Part shown: positions 23,992 to 33,400 of the stretch, piece after piece | How the letters are laid out: each line of letters opens with the position of its first letter | Position numbering within the stretch: position 1 is the first letter of the stretch | Assembly: GCA_905233985.1 (NCBI GenBank) | Contig: CAJOFA010000013.1 | Coordinates: 1-50,393 of the forward strand | Source of the DNA: an uncultured Prevotella sp. | Lineage (GTDB): Bacteria > Bacteroidota > Bacteroidia > Bacteroidales > Bacteroidaceae | Direction of reading: 5' to 3' | Length of the DNA: 50,393 bases | The notes under the pieces: model-generated | The model's input: the letters and a program-made list of their open reading frames with translations, nothing else | The model's database searches: none | What the model was told of the DNA's origin: nothing | Program-made: the position numbers and the translations under genes

Positions 23992-25398
23992 ATGAAACAG
24001 TTTAACGACAAGAATTTTGTGCTGGAGACCGAGGTCGCCCAGGACTTGTTTCACAACCATGCGGCCAAGATGCCGATTATTGACTATCACTGCCACCTGA
24101 TTCCCGAGATGGTGGCCAACGACCATCGTTTCAAGAGTATCACCGAGCTGTGGCTGGGCGGCGACCACTACAAGTGGCGTGCCATGCGCACCAATGGCGT
24201 GGAGGAGAAGTACATCACCGGCAAGGACACCAGCGACTGGGAGAAGTTCGAGAAGTGGGCTGAGACGGTGCCCTATACGTTGCGTAACCCGCTCTATCAT
24301 TGGACGCACTTGGAACTGAAGACAGCCTTCGGCATCGAGAAGTTGCTCTCGCCCAAGACAGCCCGTGAAATCTTCGACGAGTGCAACGAGAAGCTGAAGC
24401 AGCCTGAGTTCTCGGCACGCGGGCTGATGAAGCACTACAACGTGGAGTGTGTCTGTACCACCGACGACCCCGTTGACGACCTGCACAACCACATTGAGTA
24501 TGCTCGCAACAAGGCACAGGAAGACCCCATCATGCTTCCCGCATGGCGTCCCGACAAGGCTATGAGCATCGAGAAACCCGACTTTGCCGCATACGTGGAG
24601 CAACTGTCAAACGTCAGCGGTGTCAGCATCACGAAGTTCGCCGATATGGTCGATGCCCTGCAGAAGCGTCACGACTTCTTTGCCGCCAATGGCTGTAAGC
24701 TGAGTGACCACGGCATTGAGGAGTTCTATGACGAGGAGTACTCCGATTCACAGATTGAGACCATCTTCGAGAAGGCCATGCGTGGTCAGCAGCTGTCCAA
24801 GTTTGAGAGTCGCCAGTTTAAGAACTGCTTCCTCACCGTGATGGCTGAGATGGATGCCGACAGCGACTGGACGCAGCAGTTCCATTATGGTGCCATCCGC
24901 GACAATAACACGAAGATGTTTAATGCCATTGGCCCCGACACGGGCTTCGACAGCATCGGTGAGTTCAACACCGCCAAGGCAATGTCAAAGTTCTTCAATA
25001 AGCTGAATATGAAGGATAAGCTAACGCGTACTATTATATATACGTTGAATCCCTGTGCCAACGAGGTTATCGCTACCATGCTCGGCAACTTCCAGGGAGG
25101 TGAGCCCGGCAAGATTCAATTCGGCTCCGGCTGGTGGTTCAACGACCAGATGGATGGCATGATAAAGCAGATGAATGCCCTGTCTGTGCTGGGTCTGCTG
25201 AGCCGCTTCGTAGGTATGCTCACTGACAGCCGCTCGTTCGTCAGCTATCCGCGTCATGAGTATTTCCGTCGCATCCTTTGCAACCTCTTAGGCAACGATG
25301 TGGAGAAGGGACTGCTGCCCGACGACCGCGAACTGCTGGGGCGCATGGTGGAGGATATCTCCTACAACAATGCCCGCAGGTATTTCAAGTTCTACTAA
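23992..25398 (+). CDS. uxaC: Glucuronate/galacturonate isomerase
   Basis: UxaC converts D-glucuronate to fructuronate and D-galacturonate to tagaturonate, the first step of uronate breakdown. Seen: the amidohydrolase-like metal motif IIDYHCHLIPEMVAND near residues 27-42, KHYNVECVCTTDDPVDDLHNH, and the C-terminal FVGMLTDSRSFVSYPRHEYFRRIL. The 468 aa match the family (~470). The start at 23992 (MKQFNDKNF) is chosen over upstream in-frame Met codons, which precede or overlap the promoter. A strong terminator follows. Confidence 0.95.
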   Translation: MKQFNDKNFVLETEVAQDLFHNHAAKMPIIDYHCHLIPEMVANDHRFKSITELWLGGDHYKWRAMRTNGVEEKYITGKDTSDWEKFEKWAETVPYTLRNPLYHWTHLELKTAFGIEKLLSPKTAREIFDECNEKLKQPEFSARGLMKHYNVECVCTTDDPVDDLHNHIEYARNKAQEDPIMLPAWRPDKAMSIEKPDFAAYVEQLSNVSGVSITKFADMVDALQKRHDFFAANGCKLSDHGIEEFYDEEYSDSQIETIFEKAMRGQQLSKFESRQFKNCFLTVMAEMDADSDWTQQFHYGAIRDNNTKMFNAIGPDTGFDSIGEFNTAKAMSKFFNKLNMKDKLTRTIIYTLNPCANEVIATMLGNFQGGEPGKIQFGSGWWFNDQMDGMIKQMNALSVLGLLSRFVGMLTDSRSFVSYPRHEYFRRILCNLLGNDVEKGLLPDDRELLGRMVEDISYNNARRYFKFY

Positions 25399-25406
25399 AA
25401 AAAATG

Positions 25407-25439
25407 GTGAAAGGTTATAAGCCTTTCACTTTTTTTTTG
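25407..25439 (+). terminator. Intrinsic terminator of uxaC
   Basis: GTGAAAGG (25407-25414) pairs with CCTTTCAC (25422-25429), then ten T. The T-tract runs directly into the glmS -7 box. Confidence 0.9.
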
Positions 25440-25447
25440 TACTTTTG
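25440..25447 (+). promoter_or_regulatory. -7 promoter box of glmS
   Basis: TACTTTTG, 44 nt before the glmS ATG. Its upstream half lies within the uxaC terminator, so termination and initiation are back to back. There is no room for a glmS ribozyme. Confidence 0.65.
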
Positions 25448-25491
25448 CAGCCGAAATAATACAAAAACGACGAACGTAAAAACGAAAACTT

Positions 25492-27336
25492 ATGTGCGGA
25501 ATAGTAGGTTATATAGGAAAGAAGCAGGCATTTCCCATTCTCATTAATGGCTTGCGTCGTCTTGAATATCGTGGTTATGACTCAGCAGGCGTTGCCCTGA
25601 TGAACGACAAAGGCGATCTGAATATATACAAGACCAAGGGCAAGGTGGATAACCTCGTCAGTTTCTGTGAGGACAAGGATATTACCGGTTGCATCGGTAT
25701 CGCCCACACCCGTTGGGCAACACATGGTGAGCCTTCTTCGGTCAACGCACATCCGCATTACTCTGAGTCCAAGAACTTAGCGATTATTCATAACGGCATC
25801 ATCGAGAACTATGCCGACCTGAAGGGGAAACTCATGGCCAAGGGGCTGCATTTCCAGAGTGATACTGACACAGAGGTGCTAGTGCAACTCGTGGAATATA
25901 TCATGGAACGCAAGAACTTGGATCTGTTGACGGCCGTTCAGATAGCTCTGTATCAGGTCATCGGTGCCTATGCTATTGCTATTGTGGACAAGCGTCAGCC
26001 CAATCAGATTATTGCCGCACGTAACCAAAGCCCGTTAGTGGTTGGCATTGGTGATGATGAGTTCTATCTGGGTAGCGACGCAAGTCCTATCGTCGAGCAT
26101 ACTGATAAAGTCGTATATCTGGAAGACGGAAACATTGCCGTGCTTCAGCCGGGGAGTGACTTGAAGGTCGTTGACATCCTCGACCATGAACTGAAACTCG
26201 AAGTGCAAACCGTTGACATCAATCTGGGTCAACTGGAGAAAGGCGGTTATCCGCACTTCATGCTCAAGGAAATCTTTGAACAGCCTGAGTGCCTGACGAA
26301 CTGTATGCGTGGACGTGTTAATGTCGATGCCGACAACGTGGTGCTATCTTCCGTCATTGACTATAAACAGCAGCTGCTGAATGCCAAGCGCTTCATTATC
26401 GTCGCTTGCGGAACCTCGTGGCACGCAGGACTTATAGGTAAACAAATCATAGAGAACTACTGTCGTATTCCCGTTGAGGTGGAATATGCTTCTGAGTTCC
26501 GCTATCGTAACCCTGTCATTAATAGCGATGATGTGGTCATTGCCATCTCACAAAGTGGAGAAACCGCTGACACCTTGGCTGCAGTGAAGCTGGCAAAGCA
26601 GCACGGTGCCTTTATCTACGGTATCTGTAATGCCATTGGCTCCAGCATACCGCGTGCTACCCATACGGGTTGTTACATCCATGTAGGTCCGGAGATAGGT
26701 GTAGCATCAACGAAAGCCTTTACAGGACAGGTAACGGTGCTTACCATGCTGGCGTTGGCTCTTGCCAAGGAGAAAGGAACCATCAGCCATGAGGATTACC
26801 TGAAGACCGTACACGAGTTACATGCCATTCCTGACAAGATGCGTCAGGTGCTCAAACTCAACAACCGCATCAAAGACCTCAGCCGCACCTTTACTTACGC
26901 GCGCAACTTCCTGTATCTGGGACGCGGATACAACTATCCTGTTGCCCTTGAAGGTGCATTGAAACTCAAGGAAATATCCTATATCCATGCAGAGGGATAT
27001 CCGGCAGCAGAGATGAAGCATGGTCCCATCGCGCTCATTGATTCTGACATGCCTGTTGTCGTGGTGGCCACTCACAATGCCATGTACGAAAAGGTGCTCT
27101 CTAACATTCAGGAGGTGAAGGCTCGTAAGGGTAAGGTGATGGCTATTGTCAGCGAAGGTGATGACACCATCAGCCGCATTGCAGACGAGGTGATAGAACT
27201 GCCTGACACCCTTGAGTGTCTTGAGCCGCTGCTGGCCACCATCCCCATGCAGATACTGGCATACCATGTTGCCGTCTGCAAGGGGCTTGATGTTGACCAG
27301 CCGCGTAACTTAGCTAAGTCTGTAACAGTAGAATAG
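25492..27336 (+). CDS. glmS: Glutamine-fructose-6-phosphate aminotransferase
   Basis: Makes glucosamine-6-phosphate, the entry to peptidoglycan and lipopolysaccharide amino sugars. Seen: the N-terminal class II glutamine amidotransferase nucleophile Cys2 (MCGIVGYIG), RLEYRGYDSAG, HTRWATHGEPS, and two SIS isomerase domains (CGTSWHAGLIGK; ISQSGETADTLAAV) with the C-terminal LAKSVTVE. At 614 aa it is full length. It converges on pepD, the two stops being separated by only two bases. Confidence 0.97.
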   Translation: MCGIVGYIGKKQAFPILINGLRRLEYRGYDSAGVALMNDKGDLNIYKTKGKVDNLVSFCEDKDITGCIGIAHTRWATHGEPSSVNAHPHYSESKNLAIIHNGIIENYADLKGKLMAKGLHFQSDTDTEVLVQLVEYIMERKNLDLLTAVQIALYQVIGAYAIAIVDKRQPNQIIAARNQSPLVVGIGDDEFYLGSDASPIVEHTDKVVYLEDGNIAVLQPGSDLKVVDILDHELKLEVQTVDINLGQLEKGGYPHFMLKEIFEQPECLTNCMRGRVNVDADNVVLSSVIDYKQQLLNAKRFIIVACGTSWHAGLIGKQIIENYCRIPVEVEYASEFRYRNPVINSDDVVIAISQSGETADTLAAVKLAKQHGAFIYGICNAIGSSIPRATHTGCYIHVGPEIGVASTKAFTGQVTVLTMLALALAKEKGTISHEDYLKTVHELHAIPDKMRQVLKLNNRIKDLSRTFTYARNFLYLGRGYNYPVALEGALKLKEISYIHAEGYPAAEMKHGPIALIDSDMPVVVVATHNAMYEKVLSNIQEVKARKGKVMAIVSEGDDTISRIADEVIELPDTLECLEPLLATIPMQILAYHVAVCKGLDVDQPRNLAKSVTVE

Positions 27337-27338
27337 AC

Positions 27339-28796
27339 TTATTTCTCGGGGATATTCTTCAGAATTTCTTTCAGATGGTCCCAAACCATTTGGACGGTAG
27401 GAATGTGCAACCGTTCATCGGGGGTATGTACGAAGCGTAGGGTAGGGCCGAAACTAACCATGTCGAGGTTCGGATAGCGCTCTGAGAATAATCCGCACTC
27501 CAATCCGGCATGTATGCCACGTACAATGGGCTGCTTGCCAAAAAGCTTCTTGTAGGTCTCAACGACAATCTCTGTCAGCTTCGAGTCAGCGCGCATCTTC
27601 CATGCAGGATAGCCGTCGCTGCTGACAGCCTCAGCACCAGCCAGTTCGAAGACAGCCTGAATGGTGGCACACATATTGTCGAGGTTCGACATCACATTTG
27701 AACGCTGGCTTGACAGAATCTTGATTTCCTTCTCTTCCGTATGTATGCTGGCAATGTTGCTTGATGTTTCCACCATACCACCTAAAGCCTCGTCCTGGCA
27801 GATAGCATAGATGCCATTGTCCACAGCCTGCACTGCCCATACAAAGCGGCGTGCGGAATCGGCATCGATGACAGGCTCTGCCTCGCAGCTCTCCATGTGC
27901 CATTGCATCTGCGTGTCAGTAACATGAAACTCATCCTCCACCTCAGCAGCAAACACATTCCAGTCGGCACGGATATTCTCCTTGATGGCTGAAGGTACGG
28001 CAATGACAAACCGTCCGTCACGCGGAATAGCATTGTGGAGCTTTCCTGAATGGAACTGGGCGAGTCGGATGCCCTCGTAGCGCTTCATCTCCATGAAGAG
28101 GAAGCGTGCCAGAATTTTGATGGCGTTGGCACGTTTCTTATTAATATCATCGCCCGAGTGACCACCAATCAGTCCCTTGAGCTGTGCGCAGATGAAGAAT
28201 GCATCGGCAGTCTCTTCGCGGCTGATGTGGAACGTAGCCTGTGTGTTACGTCCTCCGGCACAACTCACGAAAATCTCTCCCTCGTCTTCCGAGTCGAGGT
28301 TAATGAGGTAGTCACCCGTCATGAAACCGGCCTTCATACCCTCAGCACCACTCAGTCCCGTCTCCTCGTCGCGTGTGAAAACGCACTCAATGGGACCGTG
28401 TTCAATGTCGTCGCTGTCTAACAGAGCCAGTTCAATGGCACAGCCGATACCGTCATCGGCACCGAGTGTCGTACCCTCTGCCGTCAGCCATTCCCCGTCA
28501 ATGTAGGTCTTGATGGCATCCTTGTCGAAGTCGAACTCCACATCCACCAGCTTGTCGCATACCATGTCCATGTGGCTCTGCAGAATCACCGTCTTACGGT
28601 TCTCCATGCCCTGTGTGGCAGGCTTGCGGATGATGACGTTACCTGTTTCATCAACATTTGTGTCAAGACCATGACTCTTACCCCAGTTCTTGAGGTACTC
28701 AATCATCTTCTCTTCGCGCTTCGAAGGGCGTGGAATTTCATTGATTCGAGCAAATTGTTCGAATACTCTTTGCGGTTTTAAATTACTTTTATTCAT
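27339..28796 (-). CDS. pepD: Aminoacyl-histidine dipeptidase (PepD, M20 family)
   Basis: Metal-dependent cytoplasmic dipeptidase of the M20 family, known for cleaving Xaa-His peptides such as carnosine. Seen: the metal motif LQSHMDMVCDK, the bridging Asp region LGADDGIG, the catalytic EETGLSGAEG, and the later His in GIHAGLECGLF. The 485 aa match E. coli PepD (485). The start MNKSNLKPQRV is standard. It has no visible terminator, and its 3' end meets the glmS stop. Confidence 0.94.
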   Translation of the reverse strand: MNKSNLKPQRVFEQFARINEIPRPSKREEKMIEYLKNWGKSHGLDTNVDETGNVIIRKPATQGMENRKTVILQSHMDMVCDKLVDVEFDFDKDAIKTYIDGEWLTAEGTTLGADDGIGCAIELALLDSDDIEHGPIECVFTRDEETGLSGAEGMKAGFMTGDYLINLDSEDEGEIFVSCAGGRNTQATFHISREETADAFFICAQLKGLIGGHSGDDINKKRANAIKILARFLFMEMKRYEGIRLAQFHSGKLHNAIPRDGRFVIAVPSAIKENIRADWNVFAAEVEDEFHVTDTQMQWHMESCEAEPVIDADSARRFVWAVQAVDNGIYAICQDEALGGMVETSSNIASIHTEEKEIKILSSQRSNVMSNLDNMCATIQAVFELAGAEAVSSDGYPAWKMRADSKLTEIVVETYKKLFGKQPIVRGIHAGLECGLFSERYPNLDMVSFGPTLRFVHTPDERLHIPTVQMVWDHLKEILKNIPEK

Positions 28797-28836
28797 TTTT
28801 AATGTTTTAAATCAGTATTGTTTAACCTTTTATTAT

Positions 28837-28844
28837 TATCTTTG
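28837..28844 (+). promoter_or_regulatory. -7 promoter box of the small membrane protein gene
   Basis: TATCTTTG, 40 nt before the ATG at 28885. The best upstream TTG is 16 nt away, so the -33 match is poor. Confidence 0.55.
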
Positions 28845-28884
28845 CAGCCGAAAACTCGTAAACAACGCCGCAAAGTTATAAAAA

Positions 28885-29100
28885 ATGACGGAGATTCTCA
28901 TCATTAGTGCGTTAATAATTGCTATTGCGATGGCATTTTTCCTTGTGAAGGTGCTCAGCAAGCCCGGCGGGACGTTCTCGTCACAGCACATACATGACAG
29001 TAAAGCCATGCGTGAACGGGGCATTCATTGCGTGATGGATCAGGACCGTGAGATGAGAACTCCGCGACGCACAGCGGTCAAGGAGCGACAAAGTAAATAA
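28885..29100 (+). CDS. Small membrane protein with one N-terminal helix
   Basis: 71 aa: residues 4-24 are a single hydrophobic helix (ILIISALIIAIAMAFFLVKVL), followed by a basic, probably cytoplasmic tail (RERGIHC, RTPRRTAVKERQSK). The family is unknown. It is translated from its own promoter just before an OmpH-like lipoprotein gene, separated by a short AATAAGTA-type repeat (29098-29130), and may be cotranscribed with it. It could be a small envelope accessory protein; that is a guess from position only. Confidence 0.7.
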   Translation: MTEILIISALIIAIAMAFFLVKVLSKPGGTFSSQHIHDSKAMRERGIHCVMDQDREMRTPRRTAVKERQSK

Positions 29101-29151
29101 TAAGTAGTATATAATAAATAATAAGTAATAAATCACAACATTAAATTGACA

Positions 29152-29775
29152 ATGAAAAAGAACATCATTTCAACGCTGACCTTTGCAGCACTGGCCGCAT
29201 TGACGGTCGTTTCATGTAACAACACTGCTCCTAAGATGGACGACCAGCCACAGGCTGCCCCGTCGTCTGCAGGTGGATTGAAAATTGCCTATGTGGAGGT
29301 TGACTCTGTAGCATCGCAGTATCAGTTTTGCATAGAATACACCAAGATACTTGAAAAGAAACGCAACAATGCCACCTCTACGCTCAATCAGAAAGGTAAC
29401 CAGTTGCAGGCAGCCATCAACAACTTCCAGCAGAAGTTGAACAATAATGGTTTCAAGAGCCGTGAAGAGGCTGAGAGTGCTCAGATGGGTATTCAGCGTA
29501 GCCAACAGTCCTTGCAGGAACTCCAGCAGCGCCTTGCTGCCGAACTTGACAAGGAGGCAGCTGAGTTCTCTGAGGCATTGCGTGACTCGCTGAATCATTT
29601 CCTGGATGAGTACAACAAGGACAAAAAGTACGACATGATTCTCAGCAAGACCGATGCTACCAGCAACATTCTCTTTGCTGACAAGCGCTTCGATATCACT
29701 CAGGACGTTATCAGCGGTCTGAACAAGCGTTACAAGCCTGCTCCTGCAACGGAGAAAAAGGAAGAGCAGAAATAA
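29152..29775 (+). CDS. OmpH/Skp-family lipoprotein
   Basis: A 207-aa lipoprotein. The signal peptide ends at a lipobox (TVVSCNN), so Cys is the lipidated residue. After a short Pro/Ala linker come the Skp-like beta segment (LKIAYVEVDSVASQY) and a long coiled coil (residues ~60-150: EEAESAQMGIQRSQQSLQEL). By family, Skp-type proteins hold outer-membrane proteins during transit. The ATG at 29152 is used; an upstream TTG is unlikely. A terminator follows. Confidence 0.88.
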   Translation: MKKNIISTLTFAALAALTVVSCNNTAPKMDDQPQAAPSSAGGLKIAYVEVDSVASQYQFCIEYTKILEKKRNNATSTLNQKGNQLQAAINNFQQKLNNNGFKSREEAESAQMGIQRSQQSLQELQQRLAAELDKEAAEFSEALRDSLNHFLDEYNKDKKYDMILSKTDATSNILFADKRFDITQDVISGLNKRYKPAPATEKKEEQK

Positions 29776-29803
29776 GTAATTAGTGAGCAGTAAAGATAGC
29801 ATT

Positions 29804-29833
29804 AAAGAACGGAGGGCATGCCTTCCGTTCTTT
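29804..29833. terminator. Palindromic terminator after the OmpH-like gene
   Basis: AAAGAACGGA pairs perfectly with TCCGTTCTTT around GGGCATGCCT, which itself pairs (GGC/GCC), giving a nearly complete 30-nt palindrome. The T-tract is short. Confidence 0.75.
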
Positions 29834-29862
29834 GAATAAATTATCAATAACAGGAAACAGAA

Positions 29863-31488
29863 ATGAAGAAGTTGTTATTAGGTGACGAAGCCATTGCGCA
29901 GGGAGCACTTGATGCTGGTTTGAGTGGTGTTTATGCCTATCCTGGCACGCCGTCAACCGAAATCATGGAGTATATTCAACTGTCACCCCTTGCCAAGGAG
30001 CGGGGAGTGCACAGCAGGTGGTCAACCAACGAGAAGACTGCTATGGAAGCTGCGCTTGGCATGAGCTACATGGGTAAGCGTGCATTGGTCTGTATGAAAC
30101 ATGTGGGTTTGAATGTCTGTGCTGACCCGTTTGTCAATTCGGGCATGACAGGCACGAACGGCGGACTGGTGGTACTTGTGGCTGACGACCCGTCGATGCA
30201 CTCATCACAAGATGAACAGGACTCTCGCTTCTATGGTAAGTTTGCGATGGTTCCGACTCTGGAACCAAGCACTCAGCAAGAGGCATACGACATGATGAGC
30301 TATGCCTACGACCTGTCGGAGCAGTTGCAGCTGCCTGTGCTGATGCGTGTCACCACACGTATGGCTCATTCACGTGCTGTGGTCAATGTAGCCGACGAAG
30401 CACGCCAGCCTAATGAACTGAACTACAATGCCAAAGCTTCGAATTGGGTGCTGCTTCCTGCCTTTGCCCGTAAGCGCAACGACGTGGTAACAGCTCAGCA
30501 GCCCTTGCTGGAGCAGATGGCTGTCAATAGTCATTATAATAAGTATGAGGATGCCGGCAATCAAAGGTTGGGTATCATTGCCAGCGGTATTGCCTACAAC
30601 TATCTGATGGAGTGTTTCCCCAAGGGTTGTCCTTTCCCTGTGCTGAAGATTTCGCAGTATCCCATACCGAAGAAACTCATTCGCCGTATGACTGACGACT
30701 GTGAGGAAGTACTTATCTGTGAAGAAGGCCAGCCGTTTATCGAGGATATGGTGCGTGGTGTCATGCCGGGCAATGCCGTCATCCGTGGACGTCTGACGGG
30801 TGAGTTGCCTCGTACGGGTGAACTGAACCCCGACCACATCAAAAAGGCTCTGTCGGATTATTCTCAGGACATTAAAGTATCTGAGCTTCCGGAATTTACT
30901 GCCCATGTCGTGGCACGTCCCCCCGCATTGTGTCAGGGCTGTGGCCATCGTGACGTCTATACAGCACTCAACGAAGTACTGCTAAAGTATCCGAATGCTC
31001 GTGTCTTCGGTGACATCGGATGCTACACGCTCGGTTTCCTTCCTCCATACAAGGCTATCCATTCCTGTGTTGACATGGGAGCCAGCATTACGATGGCGAA
31101 GGGTGCCAGCGATGCAGGACAATGGCCTTCCTTGGCTATCATCGGTGATTCCACTTTTACCCACTCGGGTATGACCGGCCTGCTGGATGCTGTTAACGAG
31201 CATGCAGATATCACGGTTATCATCAGCGACAATCTGACCACAGCCATGACGGGTGGTCAGGATTCTGCCGGTACGAATAAGTTTGAGGCTATCTGTCGCG
31301 GACTTGGCGTAGAGGAAGAGCATCTGCATGTCGTGGTGCCCCTGCCCAAGAACATGCCGGAGATTACCCGCATCCTGGAAGAAGAGATTAACTATCATGG
31401 TGTGAGTGTTATCATTCCGCGTCGTGAGTGTATGCAAACATTACAAAAGCATTTGAAACAGAAGAAAACAAAGGAGGCAAAGTCATGA
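29863..31488 (+). CDS. iorA: Indolepyruvate ferredoxin oxidoreductase, alpha subunit
   Basis: With IorB, oxidatively decarboxylates aryl pyruvates (indolepyruvate, phenylpyruvate) to aryl-acetyl-CoA and passes electrons to ferredoxin. Seen: the N-terminal pyrimidine domain (VYAYPGTPSTEIMEYI), CQGCGHRD, and the TPP-binding region GDSTFTHSGMTGLLDAVN through NLTTAMTGGQDS. The protein is 541 aa and stops soon after the TPP domain. The C-terminal ferredoxin domain with two [4Fe-4S] clusters of archaeal IorA (about 600-650 aa) is missing, so electrons must leave by another route. The stop overlaps the iorB start as ATGA. Confidence 0.93.
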   Translation: MKKLLLGDEAIAQGALDAGLSGVYAYPGTPSTEIMEYIQLSPLAKERGVHSRWSTNEKTAMEAALGMSYMGKRALVCMKHVGLNVCADPFVNSGMTGTNGGLVVLVADDPSMHSSQDEQDSRFYGKFAMVPTLEPSTQQEAYDMMSYAYDLSEQLQLPVLMRVTTRMAHSRAVVNVADEARQPNELNYNAKASNWVLLPAFARKRNDVVTAQQPLLEQMAVNSHYNKYEDAGNQRLGIIASGIAYNYLMECFPKGCPFPVLKISQYPIPKKLIRRMTDDCEEVLICEEGQPFIEDMVRGVMPGNAVIRGRLTGELPRTGELNPDHIKKALSDYSQDIKVSELPEFTAHVVARPPALCQGCGHRDVYTALNEVLLKYPNARVFGDIGCYTLGFLPPYKAIHSCVDMGASITMAKGASDAGQWPSLAIIGDSTFTHSGMTGLLDAVNEHADITVIISDNLTTAMTGGQDSAGTNKFEAICRGLGVEEEHLHVVVPLPKNMPEITRILEEEINYHGVSVIIPRRECMQTLQKHLKQKKTKEAKS

Positions 31489-32057
31489 AAAAAGATATTA
31501 TTCTTTGTGGAGTAGGGGGACAAGGCATTCTGTCCATAGCCACCATCATCGGTGAAGCAGCAATGAACGACGGTCTTTATATTAAACAGGCCGAGGTGCA
31601 CGGCATGTCACAGCGTGGTGGTGATGTTCAGTCGAATCTCCGCCTTTCATCGGAACCCATCCAGAGCGACCTGATTCCCTTGGGTGCTGCTGATGTGATT
31701 ATCTCTATGGAGCCGATGGAAGCGTTACGCTATCTGCCGTTCCTGTCAAAGGACGGTTGGATTATCACCTCGAGTGCTCCTTTTGTCAATATTCCGAATT
31801 ATCCTGACATAGAGGTTGTTAAGGGCGACCTCCAGCAATTGCCTCATGTTATTATGCTTGACATTGAGCAGGCAGCCAAGGACAATGGTGTGCCGCGTTC
31901 AGCCAACGTCATTCTGTTGGGAGCTGCTCAGAAGGCACTCGGCATTGAGTACGGGAAACTGGAACAGGCCATCCGTAGTGTCTTCAGACGCAAGGGTGAG
32001 GCTGTTGTCGAAGCCAACATCAAGGCGTTGGCAATAGGTAAGGAGGCACAACGCTAA
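31485..32057 (+). CDS. iorB: Indolepyruvate ferredoxin oxidoreductase, beta subunit
   Basis: The gamma-type POR subunit that pairs with IorA. Seen: IILCGVGGQGILSIATIIGEAA at the N-terminus and HGMSQRGGDVQSNLRL, the family signature. It is 190 aa, normal length. The start at 31485 shares ATGA with the iorA stop and is preceded by AAGGAGG at 31471-31477, seven bases away, one of two clear Shine-Dalgarno sites in the window. In-frame codons further up belong to the iorA sequence. Confidence 0.93.
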   Translation: MKKDIILCGVGGQGILSIATIIGEAAMNDGLYIKQAEVHGMSQRGGDVQSNLRLSSEPIQSDLIPLGAADVIISMEPMEALRYLPFLSKDGWIITSSAPFVNIPNYPDIEVVKGDLQQLPHVIMLDIEQAAKDNGVPRSANVILLGAAQKALGIEYGKLEQAIRSVFRRKGEAVVEANIKALAIGKEAQR

Positions 32058-32088
32058 TTGAGAATTGAAAATCGAGAATTATGATTAC
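32058..32088. repeat. AATTGA micro-repeat over the aminotransferase start
   Basis: Bases 32058-32088 match the reverse complement of 35935-35965, within the glycosyltransferase gene, at 28 of 31 positions. The last eight bases contain the aminotransferase ATG. Confidence 0.65.
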
Positions 32089-33400
32089 TCCAATCAAAAA
32101 AGAGATTGTTGACGGGCTCATCAGCGAGTTGGGTATCACCGACTTTGCCAAGGCAACCATTCGTGAAGTGAAGCAGGTGGCTGCGAAGTCAGAGCAAGAG
32201 AGTGGTGTGGAGTTCATCAAGATGGAGATGGGTATTCCCGGACTTCCTGCTGCTCAGGTGGGTGTTGATGCACAAGTCAAGGCGTTGCAGGAGGGTATTG
32301 CCCACAGCTATCCTGATATCCAAGGTGCTCCTGTGTTGAAACAGGAGGCCTCGCGTTTCGTCAAGGCGTTTATCGGCATAGACATAGCTCCTATGGGCTG
32401 CGTGCCTGTCTGCGGTTCCATGCAGGGAACGTTTGCCTCGTTCCTGACTTGTTCTCAGTGTGACCCGAGGAAGGACACGGTGCTCTTCATTGACCCGGGC
32501 TTCCCCGTGCAGAAGATGCAGTTGCAGGTGATGGGGGTGAAGTACGAGACGTTTGATGTCTATGACTATCGTGGCGAGAGGCTCGGCCCAAAACTGGAGA
32601 GCTATTTGAGCAAAGGAAACGTCTGTGCCATTATCTATTCGAACCCCAACAACCCCGCATGGATTTGTCTGAACGAGGATGAGCTAAAGACTATCGGTAC
32701 GCTGGCCACTCGCTACGATGCTATCGTGATGGAGGACCTTGCCTATTTCGCTATGGACTTCCGCAAGAACCTGAGCAAGCCCTTCGAACCGCCATATCAA
32801 GCCACAGTAGCACGCTATACGGACAATTACATCCTGCTGATTTCCGGCAGTAAGGCATTCAGCTATGCCGGTGAACGCATCGGTGTCACCTGTATCAGCG
32901 ATAAGCTGTTCCACCGTAAGTTCGAGGCTCTGGCCAACCGATATGAAGGACTTCCCTTTGGACTTGTCTTCTCCACTCGTATGCTATACGCCCTGAGCAG
33001 TGGTACCAGCCATTCTGCCCAGTATGCGATGGCTGCCATGCTGAAGGCTGCCTCCGACGGTACTTATGACTTCCGTAAGGAGATAAGTGTCTATGGACAG
33101 CGTGCCCACAAGCTCAAGGAGATATTCCTGCGTCACGGCTTTACGATTGTCTATGACAAGGACTTGGACGAACCCATTGCCGACGGTTTTTACTTTACCA
33201 TTGGCTACCCGGGCATGACGAGCGGAGAACTGGCTCACGAATTGATGTACTACGGCGTGAGTGCTATATGCCTCATCACCACTGGTTCACATCAGGAAGG
33301 CCTGCGAGTCTGTACGTCGTTCATCAACGACAATCAATATGAGTTGCTGGATGAACGCATGGCTATCTTTGCTCAGAACAATCCTATCTCTTTTCCTTGA
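32081..33400 (+). CDS. Class I/II pyridoxal-phosphate aminotransferase (aromatic type likely)
   Basis: A 439-aa fold-type I aminotransferase. Seen: YSNPNNPAWICLNEDEL (Asn binding PLP), a Tyr/Asp region (VMEDLAYFAMDF), the PLP Lys in ISGSKAFSYAGERIG, and a C-terminal Arg region (GLRVCTSF) expected for carboxylate binding. Its position right after iorAB suggests it makes the aryl pyruvates that IorAB oxidises, from Trp, Phe or Tyr; this is inference from context. The last 17 bases overlap fbp on the opposite strand. Confidence 0.88.
   Translation: MITPIKKEIVDGLISELGITDFAKATIREVKQVAAKSEQESGVEFIKMEMGIPGLPAAQVGVDAQVKALQEGIAHSYPDIQGAPVLKQEASRFVKAFIGIDIAPMGCVPVCGSMQGTFASFLTCSQCDPRKDTVLFIDPGFPVQKMQLQVMGVKYETFDVYDYRGERLGPKLESYLSKGNVCAIIYSNPNNPAWICLNEDELKTIGTLATRYDAIVMEDLAYFAMDFRKNLSKPFEPPYQATVARYTDNYILLISGSKAFSYAGERIGVTCISDKLFHRKFEALANRYEGLPFGLVFSTRMLYALSSGTSHSAQYAMAAMLKAASDGTYDFRKEISVYGQRAHKLKEIFLRHGFTIVYDKDLDEPIADGFYFTIGYPGMTSGELAHELMYYGVSAICLITTGSHQEGLRVCTSFINDNQYELLDERMAIFAQNNPISFP

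Noticed and set aside
25440..25491. glmS ribozyme or riboswitch upstream of glmS
   Set aside because: Only 44 nt separate the promoter box from the ATG, far too short for the known glmS ribozyme, and no conserved core is visible.
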